Source of the DNA: JACRLV01 sp045863555
Lineage (GTDB): Bacteria; Planctomycetota; Phycisphaerae; UBA1845; Fen-1342
Reading direction: 5' to 3'
Assembly: GCA_045863555.1 (NCBI GenBank)
Contig: BTUU01000004.1
Span: 62,001 to 126,000 of the forward strand
DNA: 64,000 nt
Every line of letters starts with the position of its first letter. Positions within the stretch are counted from its first letter, which is position 1. The translations under genes and the position numbers were made by a program. Below are positions 32,503 to 41,202 of this stretch, piece by piece. Under the pieces are notes generated by a model. The model saw only the letters and a list, made by a program, of their open reading frames with translations. It searched no databases and had not been told where the DNA came from.

Positions 32503-33651
32503 ATGGCTGCGAAGCGCGTGATCATTCTCGGCTCCACCGGCTCTATTGGCCGGGCGACGATTGAGGTTGCGCGGGGGCTGGGGGAGGCTGTGACGGTCGT
32601 CGGGCTCGCGGCCGGGGCGAATTGGCGGCTGCTGGCCGGGCAGGCGGGCGAGCTACGGCCGAAATCAATTGCGATCTGCGAAGAATCCTCATTTGACGAA
32701 CTTCGGCGGGCGGTTGGCGGCCAGACGCGTGTTTTCGCGGGTGCGGCCGGGCTGATCGACCTGATCGCCGAGACGGAGACGGACTTCGTCGTTTCGGCAA
32801 TCGTCGGGGCCGCCGGCCTGCCGCCGACGCTGGCGGCCGTCGAGCGCGGGATCGACGTCGGGCTGGCGAACAAGGAATCGCTGGTCGTGGCCGGGGCGAT
32901 CCTGATGCCGCTGGCGAAGAAGACCGGCTCGAACCTGATTCCCGTGGACAGCGAGCACTCGGCCGTCTTCCAGGCGATGCACGCCGGCCGGCGCGACGAA
33001 GTCAAGACGATCTACCTGACGGCCTCGGGCGGCCCGTTCCGCACGTGGCCGAAGGAGAAGATCGCGGCGGCGACGGTGGAACAGGCCCTCAAACACCCGA
33101 ACTGGGTGATGGGGCCGAAGATCACGATCGACAGCGCGACGATGATGAACAAGGCGCTGGAGATCATCGAGGCGCATCACCTCTTCGACGCCCCGCCGGA
33201 GATGATCGAGGTGCTGGTGCATCCGGAGTCGATCGTGCACTCGATGGTGGAGTACCACGACGGGTCGGTGCTGGCGCAACTGGGTGTGCCGGACATGAAA
33301 ACCCCGATACAATATGCGCTTACGTACCCGCTCCGGGCGCCGGGGGCGTCTGCGCCGCTGGACTGGCGGCAGGTGCGGACATTGAACTTCGAGCCGCCGG
33401 ACATGGAGCGGTTTCCCGCGCTGCGGCTGGGGTTTGAGGCGGCGCGGGCGGGTGGATCGCTGGGCGCGGTGTTGAACGCGGCGAACGAGGCCGCCGTCGC
33501 GAAGTTTCGGGCCGGGACGATCCGGTTCGGCGAGATCGCGGAACTGACTGAAGCGACAATGCAGCGTCACCGGCGGATCGATACGCCGACGCTGGAACAA
33601 CTGCTGGAAGCCGACGCGTGGGCGCGGCACGAGGTCATGGAATGCCGTTAG
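32503..33651 (+). CDS. dxr: 1-deoxy-D-xylulose 5-phosphate reductoisomerase
   Basis: The protein has 382 residues from ATG 32503. It shows the NADPH motif GSTGSIGRATIEV, then DFVVSAIVGAAGL, NKESLVVAG, the metal-binding PVDSEHSAVFQ, TASGGPFR and NWVMGPKITIDSATMMNKALE. These are the invariant Dxr blocks. It converts DXP to MEP in the non-mevalonate isoprenoid pathway, with Mg/Mn in the cytoplasm. It overlaps rseP by 10 bases, the common dxr-rseP pairing. The longer frame from 32443 is not supported. Confidence 0.96.
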   Translation: MAAKRVIILGSTGSIGRATIEVARGLGEAVTVVGLAAGANWRLLAGQAGELRPKSIAICEESSFDELRRAVGGQTRVFAGAAGLIDLIAETETDFVVSAIVGAAGLPPTLAAVERGIDVGLANKESLVVAGAILMPLAKKTGSNLIPVDSEHSAVFQAMHAGRRDEVKTIYLTASGGPFRTWPKEKIAAATVEQALKHPNWVMGPKITIDSATMMNKALEIIEAHHLFDAPPEMIEVLVHPESIVHSMVEYHDGSVLAQLGVPDMKTPIQYALTYPLRAPGASAPLDWRQVRTLNFEPPDMERFPALRLGFEAARAGGSLGAVLNAANEAAVAKFRAGTIRFGEIAELTEATMQRHRRIDTPTLEQLLEADAWARHEVMECR

Positions 33652-35915
33652 CGTCGTCTACTCCCCTGCTGCTCGCGGACTGGATCGAATGGCTGCAATC
33701 CGCGGGCGGGCTGTTCCAGGTCATCCTCGGCTTTTCGATCATCATCTTCTTTCACGAGCTGGGGCATTTCCTCGCGGCCAAATGGGTCGGCGTGCGGGTG
33801 CACCGCTTCGCCGTCGGCTTCGGCCCGCGACTGTTCGGGTTCCGGCCCGGCGAGGGCTTTACATTCGGCTCGCGGCCCGACTACTCGGCCGAGGAGCTGG
33901 AGAAGAAGCGGTACGGAGAGACCGACTACTGCATGAACCTGCTGCCGATCGGCGGGTACGTGAAGATGCTCGGCCACGATGACATCCTCGTGAACGAGGA
34001 GACGGGCGACATCAAGCTGACGACCGATCCGCGGGCGTTCAACAACCGCCCGGTCGGGCAGCGGGCGATCGTGGTCTCGGCGGGCGTGATCTTCAACCTG
34101 CTGCTGGCGGCGCTGCTGATCATCATCGTGTTCATGGTCGGGTGGAAGACGCTGCCGCCGATCATCGGGATCGTCGCGCCGACGGGCCCCGCGTATGGAA
34201 AACTTCAGCCGGGCGACCGGATCCTGGCGATCGACGGCGCGAAGGCCGACTCGTTTCAGGATCTGATCTACGCCGGCTACTTCGCAAAGGCGGATAAGGC
34301 GATGCGGCTGGCGGTCGAGCGCGACGGCAAGCCGCTGCCGGAAACGATCGACATCATTCCCGACATCGACGATCGGCTGGGCTTCGGCCAGATCGGCGTT
34401 TCGCCGGCGTTCAGCAACAAGCGCGCCCGCGACGGGTTCGCCGTCGGCGACGCGGAGAATGTGAAAGCCGGTGATACGATCGTCGCCGTCGAGGGCGCGG
34501 CCGTCTCGGACGGGCTCTCGATCTGGCAGAAATTCCGCGACAGCGGCGGCCGCGTGCTCAAGCTGCTGGTGCGCCGGCCGGATTCTTCCGCGCCCGGCGG
34601 CTATCGAGAGATCGAGTGTCTCCAGCGGGCCTCGCTCGTATTCGACCTCTATGACCTCGCGGGGGAGCGGCCGAGCGAACAATCCGTCGACAATCGCCAC
34701 CTGCTCGGTTTTCAGCGCCGCCGGCTGGTCAATACGGTTCACGCGGGCTGGCCCGCTGAGGCGGCCGGCTTCAAGGCGGGCGATGTGATCGTCGATTGGG
34801 CGGGACGGCCGAGTCCGACATTTGCGGAAATCGTCGCCGCGAACCGTGCGAGCGACGGGCAGGCGCTCAAGGCCACCGTCCTGCGCGACGGCAAGGCGAT
34901 CACGCTCGAAGTGACGCCGAAGGTCTCGTTCACGATGGTCGGCGATGCACCGCCGCCGCGGGTAGGGCTCGAGTTCGCCTATGGCGGCGAAGAGAACATG
35001 CCGGTCGTCGCGGATGTCGCGCCGGATACACCGGCGGCCGCGATGAACATCCCCCGCGGCTCGCTGATCCTCTCGATCGACGGCAAGCCGGTGAAGGACT
35101 GGTTCGAGGTGGCGGAGGCGCTGATGGCGTCCGCCGGACGCGAGATCGTCGTCCGCTACCGGACGGGCGGGGATGAGGTCGACGGCCGGCTGAAGGTGCC
35201 GTCGAGCTTCATCGACGCGCTCGGCCTGCCGAACACGATCAGCGTCGCGTCGATCAACGGGAAGGCGGAACTGGAAACGGAGGTCCGCGGCCGGACGTCG
35301 AAATTCGTGCTGTTCAACAACCCGGCGGCGATCCGCAAGATGCTGTCGAAGCATGTGGGCGAGACGGTGCGCATCCGGTATCAGCGGTCGATTCACTCGT
35401 CGGTCGAGGAAGTGGAATTCCCGGTGCGCGAGGACAACCTCGACCCGTGGCAGATGCGGATCCGCTATGACTACGAGCCTATGTTCTTCGAGCCGGCGAC
35501 GTCGATCCTGCGGACGAACAACCCGATCGAAGCGGCGGGGATGGGGGTGCGCGAGGTCAAGCGGATGGTCGAGACGATGTATGTCTCGCTGAGCAAGCTT
35601 GCGACGCGCGACGCGAGCGTGGAGAACGTCTCGGGGCCGGTGGGGATCGTGCGGATGGGCGTCGAGCAGGCGCGGGTGGGCATCTCGGAACTGCTGATCT
35701 TCCTGGCGATCATTTCGGTCAATCTGGCGGTGATCAATTTCCTGCCGATCCCGGTCATGGACGGCGGGCTAATGCTGTTCCTGCTCATTGAGAAGATCAA
35801 GGGCAGGCCGCTGAGCCTCAAGACGCAGATGTACACGACGCTCGTGGGCCTCGCGGCGATCATCCTGATCGGGATCTTCGTGACGATCCAGGATGTGGGG
35901 CGATGGCTCTTCTGA
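33642..35915 (+). CDS. rseP: Site-2 protease RseP with four PDZ-like segments
   Basis: The membrane metalloprotease has 757 residues. The first membrane helix carries HELGH (38-42), zinc ligands and the catalytic Glu, and INFLPIPVMDGGLMLF near residue 705 holds the third ligand. Between them are four PDZ-like stretches (about 171-255, 273-350, 366-440, 454-525) instead of the usual one or two, explaining a length well above the ~450 of E. coli RseP. It cleaves membrane-bound substrates such as anti-sigma factors. It overlaps dxr, as in many genomes. Start ATG 33642 is preferred to 33618. Confidence 0.9.
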   Translation: MPLASSTPLLLADWIEWLQSAGGLFQVILGFSIIIFFHELGHFLAAKWVGVRVHRFAVGFGPRLFGFRPGEGFTFGSRPDYSAEELEKKRYGETDYCMNLLPIGGYVKMLGHDDILVNEETGDIKLTTDPRAFNNRPVGQRAIVVSAGVIFNLLLAALLIIIVFMVGWKTLPPIIGIVAPTGPAYGKLQPGDRILAIDGAKADSFQDLIYAGYFAKADKAMRLAVERDGKPLPETIDIIPDIDDRLGFGQIGVSPAFSNKRARDGFAVGDAENVKAGDTIVAVEGAAVSDGLSIWQKFRDSGGRVLKLLVRRPDSSAPGGYREIECLQRASLVFDLYDLAGERPSEQSVDNRHLLGFQRRRLVNTVHAGWPAEAAGFKAGDVIVDWAGRPSPTFAEIVAANRASDGQALKATVLRDGKAITLEVTPKVSFTMVGDAPPPRVGLEFAYGGEENMPVVADVAPDTPAAAMNIPRGSLILSIDGKPVKDWFEVAEALMASAGREIVVRYRTGGDEVDGRLKVPSSFIDALGLPNTISVASINGKAELETEVRGRTSKFVLFNNPAAIRKMLSKHVGETVRIRYQRSIHSSVEEVEFPVREDNLDPWQMRIRYDYEPMFFEPATSILRTNNPIEAAGMGVREVKRMVETMYVSLSKLATRDASVENVSGPVGIVRMGVEQARVGISELLIFLAIISVNLAVINFLPIPVMDGGLMLFLLIEKIKGRPLSLKTQMYTTLVGLAAIILIGIFVTIQDVGRWLF

Positions 35916-37982
35916 TCAGGTCGGAGGATCGCCCGGCTCGCCCCGCTGAAGGGCGGCGCCGATCTTCGCGAGCAAGGTGTCGCGCCCGAACGGCTTCTGG
36001 ATAAACCCGACCCTGGCCTCGCCCTGAAAGCGATGGACGGCGTCCTGTTCGGCGTAGCCGCTGGTCAGAATCACCGGGAGATCCGGCGCGAGGCGGCGAA
36101 TCCCGCGGAGCGCCTCGTCGCCGCCCATCCGCGGCATCGTCAGATCGAGCAAGGCGACGTCAATCTCCCCGTCTCGCTCCCGAACGGCCTCCACCGCGGC
36201 GACGCCGTCATTCACGACGATCACCGTGTACCCCGAAACTTCGAGCATCTGGCGGACCAGGTCGCGGACGATCTGCTCGTCGTCGGCGACCAGGACGACG
36301 GCGCGGCCGCCTCGCCCGCGACGCTCCGGCGAATCCTGCGGGGCCGCCGGGTCGTCCGCCGAGGGCGAGGTCTGGCCGGCGACCGGAAAATACAGCGAAA
36401 ACACCGAGCCCTCGCCCGGAGCACTCTCCACCCGCAGCGCGCCGCGGTGCGAGCGCACGATGCCCTGCACCGCCGCCAGTCCGAGCCCCCGGCCCGCGAA
36501 TTTCGTTGAGTAGAACGGCTCGAAGATCCGATTGCGGGCGTCGGCGGAGATGCCGCAGCCGTCGTCCGCCACTTCGAGCGCGATGAACCGTCCGGGGCGG
36601 CAGTCGGGCTCCGCCGAAAGGCCCCGAAGCACCTCGGGGGTCAACTCGACCAGCCGGGTGCGGAGCGTGATCGTCCCCGGCCGATCGCCGATCGCTTCGG
36701 ACGCATTGACGAGCAGGTTCATGACGACCTGAGACATCTGGCCGCGGTCGGCTTCGATCGCGGGGAGATCGGGGTCGAACTCGCAGCGCAGAACGGCCTT
36801 CTTTGAGATCGACGCTTCGAGCAGAGCGATCATGTCGCTGACGAGCGATGAGAGGTCGAACCGTTCGACGAGGAATCTGCCCTTTCCGCTGTAGGCGAGC
36901 ATCTGTCGCGTCAGGCTGGCGGCGGCCTGTGCGGAGCGCATGATCCGCTCCAGCAGCGGAATTGCGGGAGAACTCGGCGGCAGGGCGTCGCGGGCGAGTT
37001 CGGCGTTTCCGAGCACGCCGACGAGAAGGTTGTTGAAATCATGCGCGACGCCGCCGGCCAGCGCTCCGAGGCTCTCGCGGCGCTGCGTTTCGAGCAGGCG
37101 CGTTTCGAGTGCGCGACGCCGCTCCTCGTCCTCGACACGGCTCGTGATGTCGACAAACGCCCCGACGCAGCCGCGCACCGCACCTTTTTCGTCAAACAGA
37201 GGAGCGGCATTTTCGAGGAGGTGGCAGATTCGGCCGTCGCGGCGCTCCAACTGCACGGTGACTCCGCTCACCGGACGGCCGGTCGCGGCGGCGGCCTGCA
37301 TCGGCAGCTCATCGGGGGCGAGTTCGACGCCGTCCTTGAGAACGCGGAAGGGAAGGCTCGCGGCCGTCGGCCCGGTCTTCGACGCGTTTGCGCCGGGCGG
37401 CAGGCCGAGCAGCTCGGCGCACGCGCGGTTCATGGCTATGTCGCGGCACTCGCGGTCGCGGGCAAAGGCGATCGCGACGGGCGTGAGATCGAGCAGGGTC
37501 TGGAGTTCGTCGGCCCGGCGCTTCAGATCGCGGTTCAATTCGACGATCCGCGCCTCCGCCCGGCGGCGCTCGAGTGTTTCGCGGTCGAGGCCGGCGAGGA
37601 TCTCTCCGATCGCCGGCGTCGCGAGAATCCGCGGCGTGACGCGAACCAGGGCGACGACCGTCGCGACGGACGCCACGGCCGTGAGCGCCTTGACCACGCC
37701 GGCGAGGCGGTACATCGGGCTGGTAAAGGCGAAGAGCTCGACGAAGTGCGTGAATCCGCAGGAGACGATGAACCAGCCGAAGAGCCAGAACATCCAGTGA
37801 AACGGGATATCCCGCCGGCGAAACGTGAAATAGACGAGGGCGGTCGGGATGGCCATGTAGGAGGCCCAGATGAGAAAATCCGAGACGAGGTGCATCCACA
37901 TCAGGTCGGGCGTCCAGAGGCCGCAGTGTGACCGCGGGACCCACTCCTGGCTGCTGAACAGGCGGAAGAAGTAATCGCTCAT
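35916..37982 (-). CDS. Hybrid histidine kinase with ethylene-receptor-like sensor
   Basis: The protein has 688 residues. Three N-terminal membrane helices match the ethylene-binding domain of plant ETR1: Asp35, Tyr42, Pro46, then CGFTH (Cys75, His79). The Asp-Cys distance of 40 and Cys-His distance of 4 equal ETR1 Asp25/Cys65/His69, the copper ligands being Cys65 and His69. A coiled coil, a PAS-like domain, HisKA (GGVAHDFNNLL), HATPase (NRIFEPFYSTK, GLGLAAVQG) and a receiver (VADDEQI, DLTMPRMGG) follow. The phosphoacceptors are present, so phosphorelay is expected. The stop abuts that of rseP with no gap. Confidence 0.85.
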   Translation of the reverse strand: MSDYFFRLFSSQEWVPRSHCGLWTPDLMWMHLVSDFLIWASYMAIPTALVYFTFRRRDIPFHWMFWLFGWFIVSCGFTHFVELFAFTSPMYRLAGVVKALTAVASVATVVALVRVTPRILATPAIGEILAGLDRETLERRRAEARIVELNRDLKRRADELQTLLDLTPVAIAFARDRECRDIAMNRACAELLGLPPGANASKTGPTAASLPFRVLKDGVELAPDELPMQAAAATGRPVSGVTVQLERRDGRICHLLENAAPLFDEKGAVRGCVGAFVDITSRVEDEERRRALETRLLETQRRESLGALAGGVAHDFNNLLVGVLGNAELARDALPPSSPAIPLLERIMRSAQAAASLTRQMLAYSGKGRFLVERFDLSSLVSDMIALLEASISKKAVLRCEFDPDLPAIEADRGQMSQVVMNLLVNASEAIGDRPGTITLRTRLVELTPEVLRGLSAEPDCRPGRFIALEVADDGCGISADARNRIFEPFYSTKFAGRGLGLAAVQGIVRSHRGALRVESAPGEGSVFSLYFPVAGQTSPSADDPAAPQDSPERRGRGGRAVVLVADDEQIVRDLVRQMLEVSGYTVIVVNDGVAAVEAVRERDGEIDVALLDLTMPRMGGDEALRGIRRLAPDLPVILTSGYAEQDAVHRFQGEARVGFIQKPFGRDTLLAKIGAALQRGEPGDPPT

Positions 37983-38130
37983 CGGCGGCATCCCTGCGTA
38001 GACACGGTCACTGCGGCGTTTGGACTATCGGATCATATGCTACGCGCATGATATGAGACAATCCGGGGGAATGCCCGGTGAGCCGCCCGGGAACGGGTCG
38101 ATTCCGGAGGACCGTGAACCACGGTTCGGA

Positions 38131-38535
38131 TCAGGCCGGAGGGGAAGAGGAGGCTTGGCCCGACCGGTCGCCGGGCGCACGAACATCGAAGAACTGGGCC
38201 GTGTTGGTGGTTTCGAGAAGGCGACGGATATTGTCGCTGGCGCCAATGACCTGAAGGCGCCCGATTCTGCGGCGCACGGCTTTCTGAAGCGCGATCATGA
38301 AGCCCAACTGGCGGCTGCTGATCGCCGGGGTGATGGAGAGGTCCAACTGGACGATCGGGGGGTTGGCGGCGAGCCAGGGCGATAACTGGGCTTCGAGCAT
38401 CGCATCGAGATCGGAGGGCAAATCTGGCAGGGGATCCTCGACGGCCCGGAACGTGAGGTGCAGCCCGGCCGATGTGCGCTGCAGATTCAGCGGCCCGATT
38501 TCTGCAAACTCCGACACACGCGCCTCAGCTTTCAA
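38131..38535 (-). CDS. STAS-like anti-sigma antagonist-type protein
   Basis: A protein of 134 residues. The C-terminal half reads PPIVQLDLSITPAISSRQLGF then a helix and LQVIGASDNIRRLLETTNTAQFFDV, the alternation seen in STAS domains, with a serine pair at the usual phosphorylation position. It might bind an anti-sigma partner or kinase. The first half (EIGPLNLQRTSAGLHLTFRA) is an extra strand region. It lies 148 bases upstream of the hybrid histidine kinase, same strand. No Rsb-type kinase gene is adjacent. Confidence 0.65.
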   Translation of the reverse strand: MKAEARVSEFAEIGPLNLQRTSAGLHLTFRAVEDPLPDLPSDLDAMLEAQLSPWLAANPPIVQLDLSITPAISSRQLGFMIALQKAVRRRIGRLQVIGASDNIRRLLETTNTAQFFDVRAPGDRSGQASSSPPA

Positions 38536-38764
38536 CAGCCCGGCCCCACGCGGCCCACCGTATTGCGCCCGGAATCGGCGCGGATGTCAAGACGTCGCGT
38601 AAAACTCCGCCCGGGGCACCCGGCCCGGCCGGGCCGCTGCGCTGCCCGGGCCGCTTCGCGCGCGCCGGCCGCGCGGCGGCTCTTGGATTCGACGCGCGGA
38701 TTTGGTATCATGAATGGATTCTTGTACCAATGTGCCTGATTGGCGTAATAGGGAGGGGTATATC

Positions 38765-39667
38765 ATGAATCGTACAGGATGGGCCAACCTCGGACCGATC
38801 GTCGCGGCGGCCGGCTGCTGCCTCGGCGGCCTCCGCGCGGACGCGGGGATCGTCGTTCGCGACGCGATGGTCGACGTGTTTTCGCAGTCGCTTTCGGGTC
38901 GAATGGGCAGCGTCGACGGTCCCTATACGGATGACCCGCCCGCCCGCAACGGCACGAGCGGCTCCCTGCTGCTTTCGGTGCGTACGACGGCCGGCCCGGT
39001 CGAACCGGCGACGCCGCCCCACCCGTCTCTACCGGGCACCACGGGCGTCGTGGAAGTCGACTCGTACGCCAGTGTGAATCTGCTGCCCGCCTGCCGGGAT
39101 CTCACGATCGAGGCGGGGCTCTTCACGGGCAGCGAATTTTCGGGCATGGACGGGGGCAGCTACCTCGGGTCGGGCAGCGCGAACTTCGAGGTCGAGTTCG
39201 AAGTCGACCACCCGACGGCGTACAGCCTGACCGGTTCGGTTCGCTGGGACGACCAGGACCCGTTCGGAGCGCTGCGGCTCACCGGCGAACTCGCCGGGAC
39301 AATCGTCGCGATCAGCGGGCATACCACGCTGACGCCCGTGAACGAGTCGGGCGTCCTCCAGCCCGGCGTCTATTTCTTTGAATCCAGCGTCGGCATCTAC
39401 GAGGTCCCGATTCCGGCCAGCGGCTCGTTCGCTGAACTCGGCGCGGTCGGCGCCGTCCTGACGCTCAGCTCGCTGCAACCGCTGATCCCGGGGGACGCGG
39501 ACTGCAATGGTTGCGTCAACCTCCGCGATCTGTCAGCGCTGCTGTCGAATTTCGGGACACCTTCGGGGGCCTCGGCGGCGCAAGGCGACGCGGATGGTGA
39601 CGGCGATGTCGACCTGGGCGACCTCGCGACGCTGCTCGGAAATTTCGGGACCGGCGACGGCTGCTAG
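38765..39667 (+). CDS. Exported protein with dockerin-like C-terminus
   Basis: This 300-residue protein has an N-terminal signal (LGPIVAAAGCCLGGLRADA) and a ~230-residue beta-rich domain with no recognised family. The C-terminus has two calcium-binding dockerin-like repeats: DADCNGCVNLRDLSALLSNFG and DADGDGDVDLGDLATLLGNFG. Both follow the DxDxDGxVxxxDL loop-helix pattern. Such C-termini are common on planctomycete secreted proteins and probably bind calcium; a cohesin partner is not shown. SD GGGAGGGG lies 6 bases before ATG. No other gene is cotranscribed. Confidence 0.85.
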   Translation: MNRTGWANLGPIVAAAGCCLGGLRADAGIVVRDAMVDVFSQSLSGRMGSVDGPYTDDPPARNGTSGSLLLSVRTTAGPVEPATPPHPSLPGTTGVVEVDSYASVNLLPACRDLTIEAGLFTGSEFSGMDGGSYLGSGSANFEVEFEVDHPTAYSLTGSVRWDDQDPFGALRLTGELAGTIVAISGHTTLTPVNESGVLQPGVYFFESSVGIYEVPIPASGSFAELGAVGAVLTLSSLQPLIPGDADCNGCVNLRDLSALLSNFGTPSGASAAQGDADGDGDVDLGDLATLLGNFGTGDGC

Positions 39668-39875
39668 ACCACTCTTTCGATTTGTGCGCCCCCTGCGCGG
39701 GGTCCGCATATCCGTCGGGCCGGCGGCACGGACGCGACAGTCGCCGGTATGATCCCGGCGTCCAGCGTTCCGCGTTGCCGGTCCGGCCGATTTTTTGGAA
39801 TCGCCTCGCCGGCCGATCGTTACTTTCTTTGACGGCTCGTCCGCTACGCCGTCCGAATTGAAAGCCGCGTGCCGG

Positions 39876-40373
39876 ATGCCCGATGACACCATCGACATTC
39901 GCGAGCTGTTGCAGCGCGGCTATCGGTACGCGCTTTCACTCAGCCACGACGCGGCGCGGGCCGAGGACCTGGTTCAGGATGGCTGGCTGCGATTGCTCGC
40001 CGCCCGGTCGCCGCTGACGCCGGGGACACTTGTCCGGGCGATCTACTGCCGGTTCGTCGAACTCTACCGGCGCGACCGGCGCGTGAAGTTCGAGCCCCTC
40101 GTCGAAGGTCCGACCGACGGCAACGGCAATGGAAACGGCAAGGGCGACGGCGAGGATTTTCGTTTCGATGGCGAGGACGCCGAACTCGATGCCGCTCTCG
40201 GCCGGCTGCTGCCGGAGGAGCGCGCCGCCCTGTACCTGGCGCATGTGGCGGAATGGTCAACGGACGACATCGGCGAGCTGTTCGAATGGCCGCGGGGCAC
40301 CGTGCACAGCGTTCTTCACCGGCTGCGGCGGCGCTTGCGCGAGGAATTGAGCGTCCGGGGGACTGCGACGTGA
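39876..40373 (+). CDS. ECF-type RNA polymerase sigma factor
   Basis: The protein has 165 residues from ATG 39876. A region-2 helix bundle (LLQRGYRYALSLSHDAARAE to LVQDGWLRLLAAR, IYCRFVELYRRDRR) leads through a Gly/Asn/Lys-rich linker to region 4 (LLPEERAALYLAHVAEWSTDDIGELFEWPRGTVHSVLHRLRRRLRE), with a helix-turn-helix. A longer TTG start at 39795 is possible. The stop codon overlaps the GTG of the next gene, a membrane protein with a thioredoxin-like domain that may act as anti-sigma factor. Family assignment is firm. Confidence 0.88.
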   Translation: MPDDTIDIRELLQRGYRYALSLSHDAARAEDLVQDGWLRLLAARSPLTPGTLVRAIYCRFVELYRRDRRVKFEPLVEGPTDGNGNGNGKGDGEDFRFDGEDAELDAALGRLLPEERAALYLAHVAEWSTDDIGELFEWPRGTVHSVLHRLRRRLREELSVRGTAT

Positions 40374-41080
40374 GCAACACCCGATTCGATGACAAACTCC
40401 GGGCCCATTACGACGGCCGGTCGATGGAACCCGAGCGGCTCTCGCTGCTGGCCACGCTCGCGGAGCAGACCGCCCAGTCAGCGCTTTCGCAGTCGCGAAC
40501 CCTTCCATCCGCCGGAGGCAGGCTGAGCCGGACGGCGGTCGTGCTGCTCGTGTTCGTGGCCGGTGCGCTGGCCGTGCAGTGGCGGACCAGCCGCCAGAAC
40601 GAGACCGAGCTGGCGGGCCGGGTCGAGACGCTGCTGGACCGCGAGAAGGAACTCGACAGCGCTCTCCAGGGGACCGAGACGCGCTGTCGCGAGCTCGAGA
40701 AGACGCTCGCGATGATCAGCAAATCCGCCGACGCGCCGGCCGCGGACAGTCCGCGATACGTCGCCGTCTGCGTCTCGTCCAACAAGTGCACGCATTGCGA
40801 GGACACGCGGCGACTGTTTCACAAGCTCATCGAGCAACATGGGGCCGACAACGTGATGTTCGTCAGCCTGGATGTCTCGAGCCCGGCTGAGCGCAAGCAG
40901 AGCGAGCGGCTCGCGTGCGAGATGGGCCTGAACTGGGCGACCGGCGAGTGCGGCAAATGTTGCGCGATCCGGCTCTTCGATCGCCACGAAAAGCAGCTGG
41001 TCGCGACACAGTTCGCGCTCAACTCGAGCGACGAATTCGAGCGCAAGTTCAACGAGACGATCCGGAAATCGGGCGGATAG
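40370..41080 (+). CDS. Membrane-anchored thioredoxin-like protein, possible redox anti-sigma factor
   Basis: The protein of 236 residues starts at a GTG overlapping the sigma stop (GTGA), so translation is coupled. An N-terminal cytoplasmic region of ~50 residues is followed by one membrane helix (TAVVLLVFVAGALAVQW, ~55-71), a coiled coil (~75-115) and a thioredoxin-fold domain. That domain carries CxxC in KCTHCEDTRRLF (Cys140, Cys143) and more cysteines in GECGKCCAI (Cys194, 197, 198). This layout fits an anti-sigma factor whose outer domain senses redox state or metals. No zinc-binding HxxxCxxC motif occurs in the cytoplasmic part. Role is inferred from position. Confidence 0.75.
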   Translation: MSNTRFDDKLRAHYDGRSMEPERLSLLATLAEQTAQSALSQSRTLPSAGGRLSRTAVVLLVFVAGALAVQWRTSRQNETELAGRVETLLDREKELDSALQGTETRCRELEKTLAMISKSADAPAADSPRYVAVCVSSNKCTHCEDTRRLFHKLIEQHGADNVMFVSLDVSSPAERKQSERLACEMGLNWATGECGKCCAIRLFDRHEKQLVATQFALNSSDEFERKFNETIRKSGG

Positions 41081-41202
41081 CCGGATTTCGGCTGACCAGC
41101 TCCCCCCCACCGCCGCCGCCGGAACCGGCGCTTCCCGATTGCCGGATACAATCCCGGCGACTCGCTTCGGCCGATTGAACACTCACCGGGAACCGGTTGA
41201 CG

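Noticed and set aside
38702..38730. TTGGTA...TACCAA inverted repeat before the dockerin gene
   Set aside because: Arms of 6 bp with a 17-base loop are too weak to call an operator or terminator.
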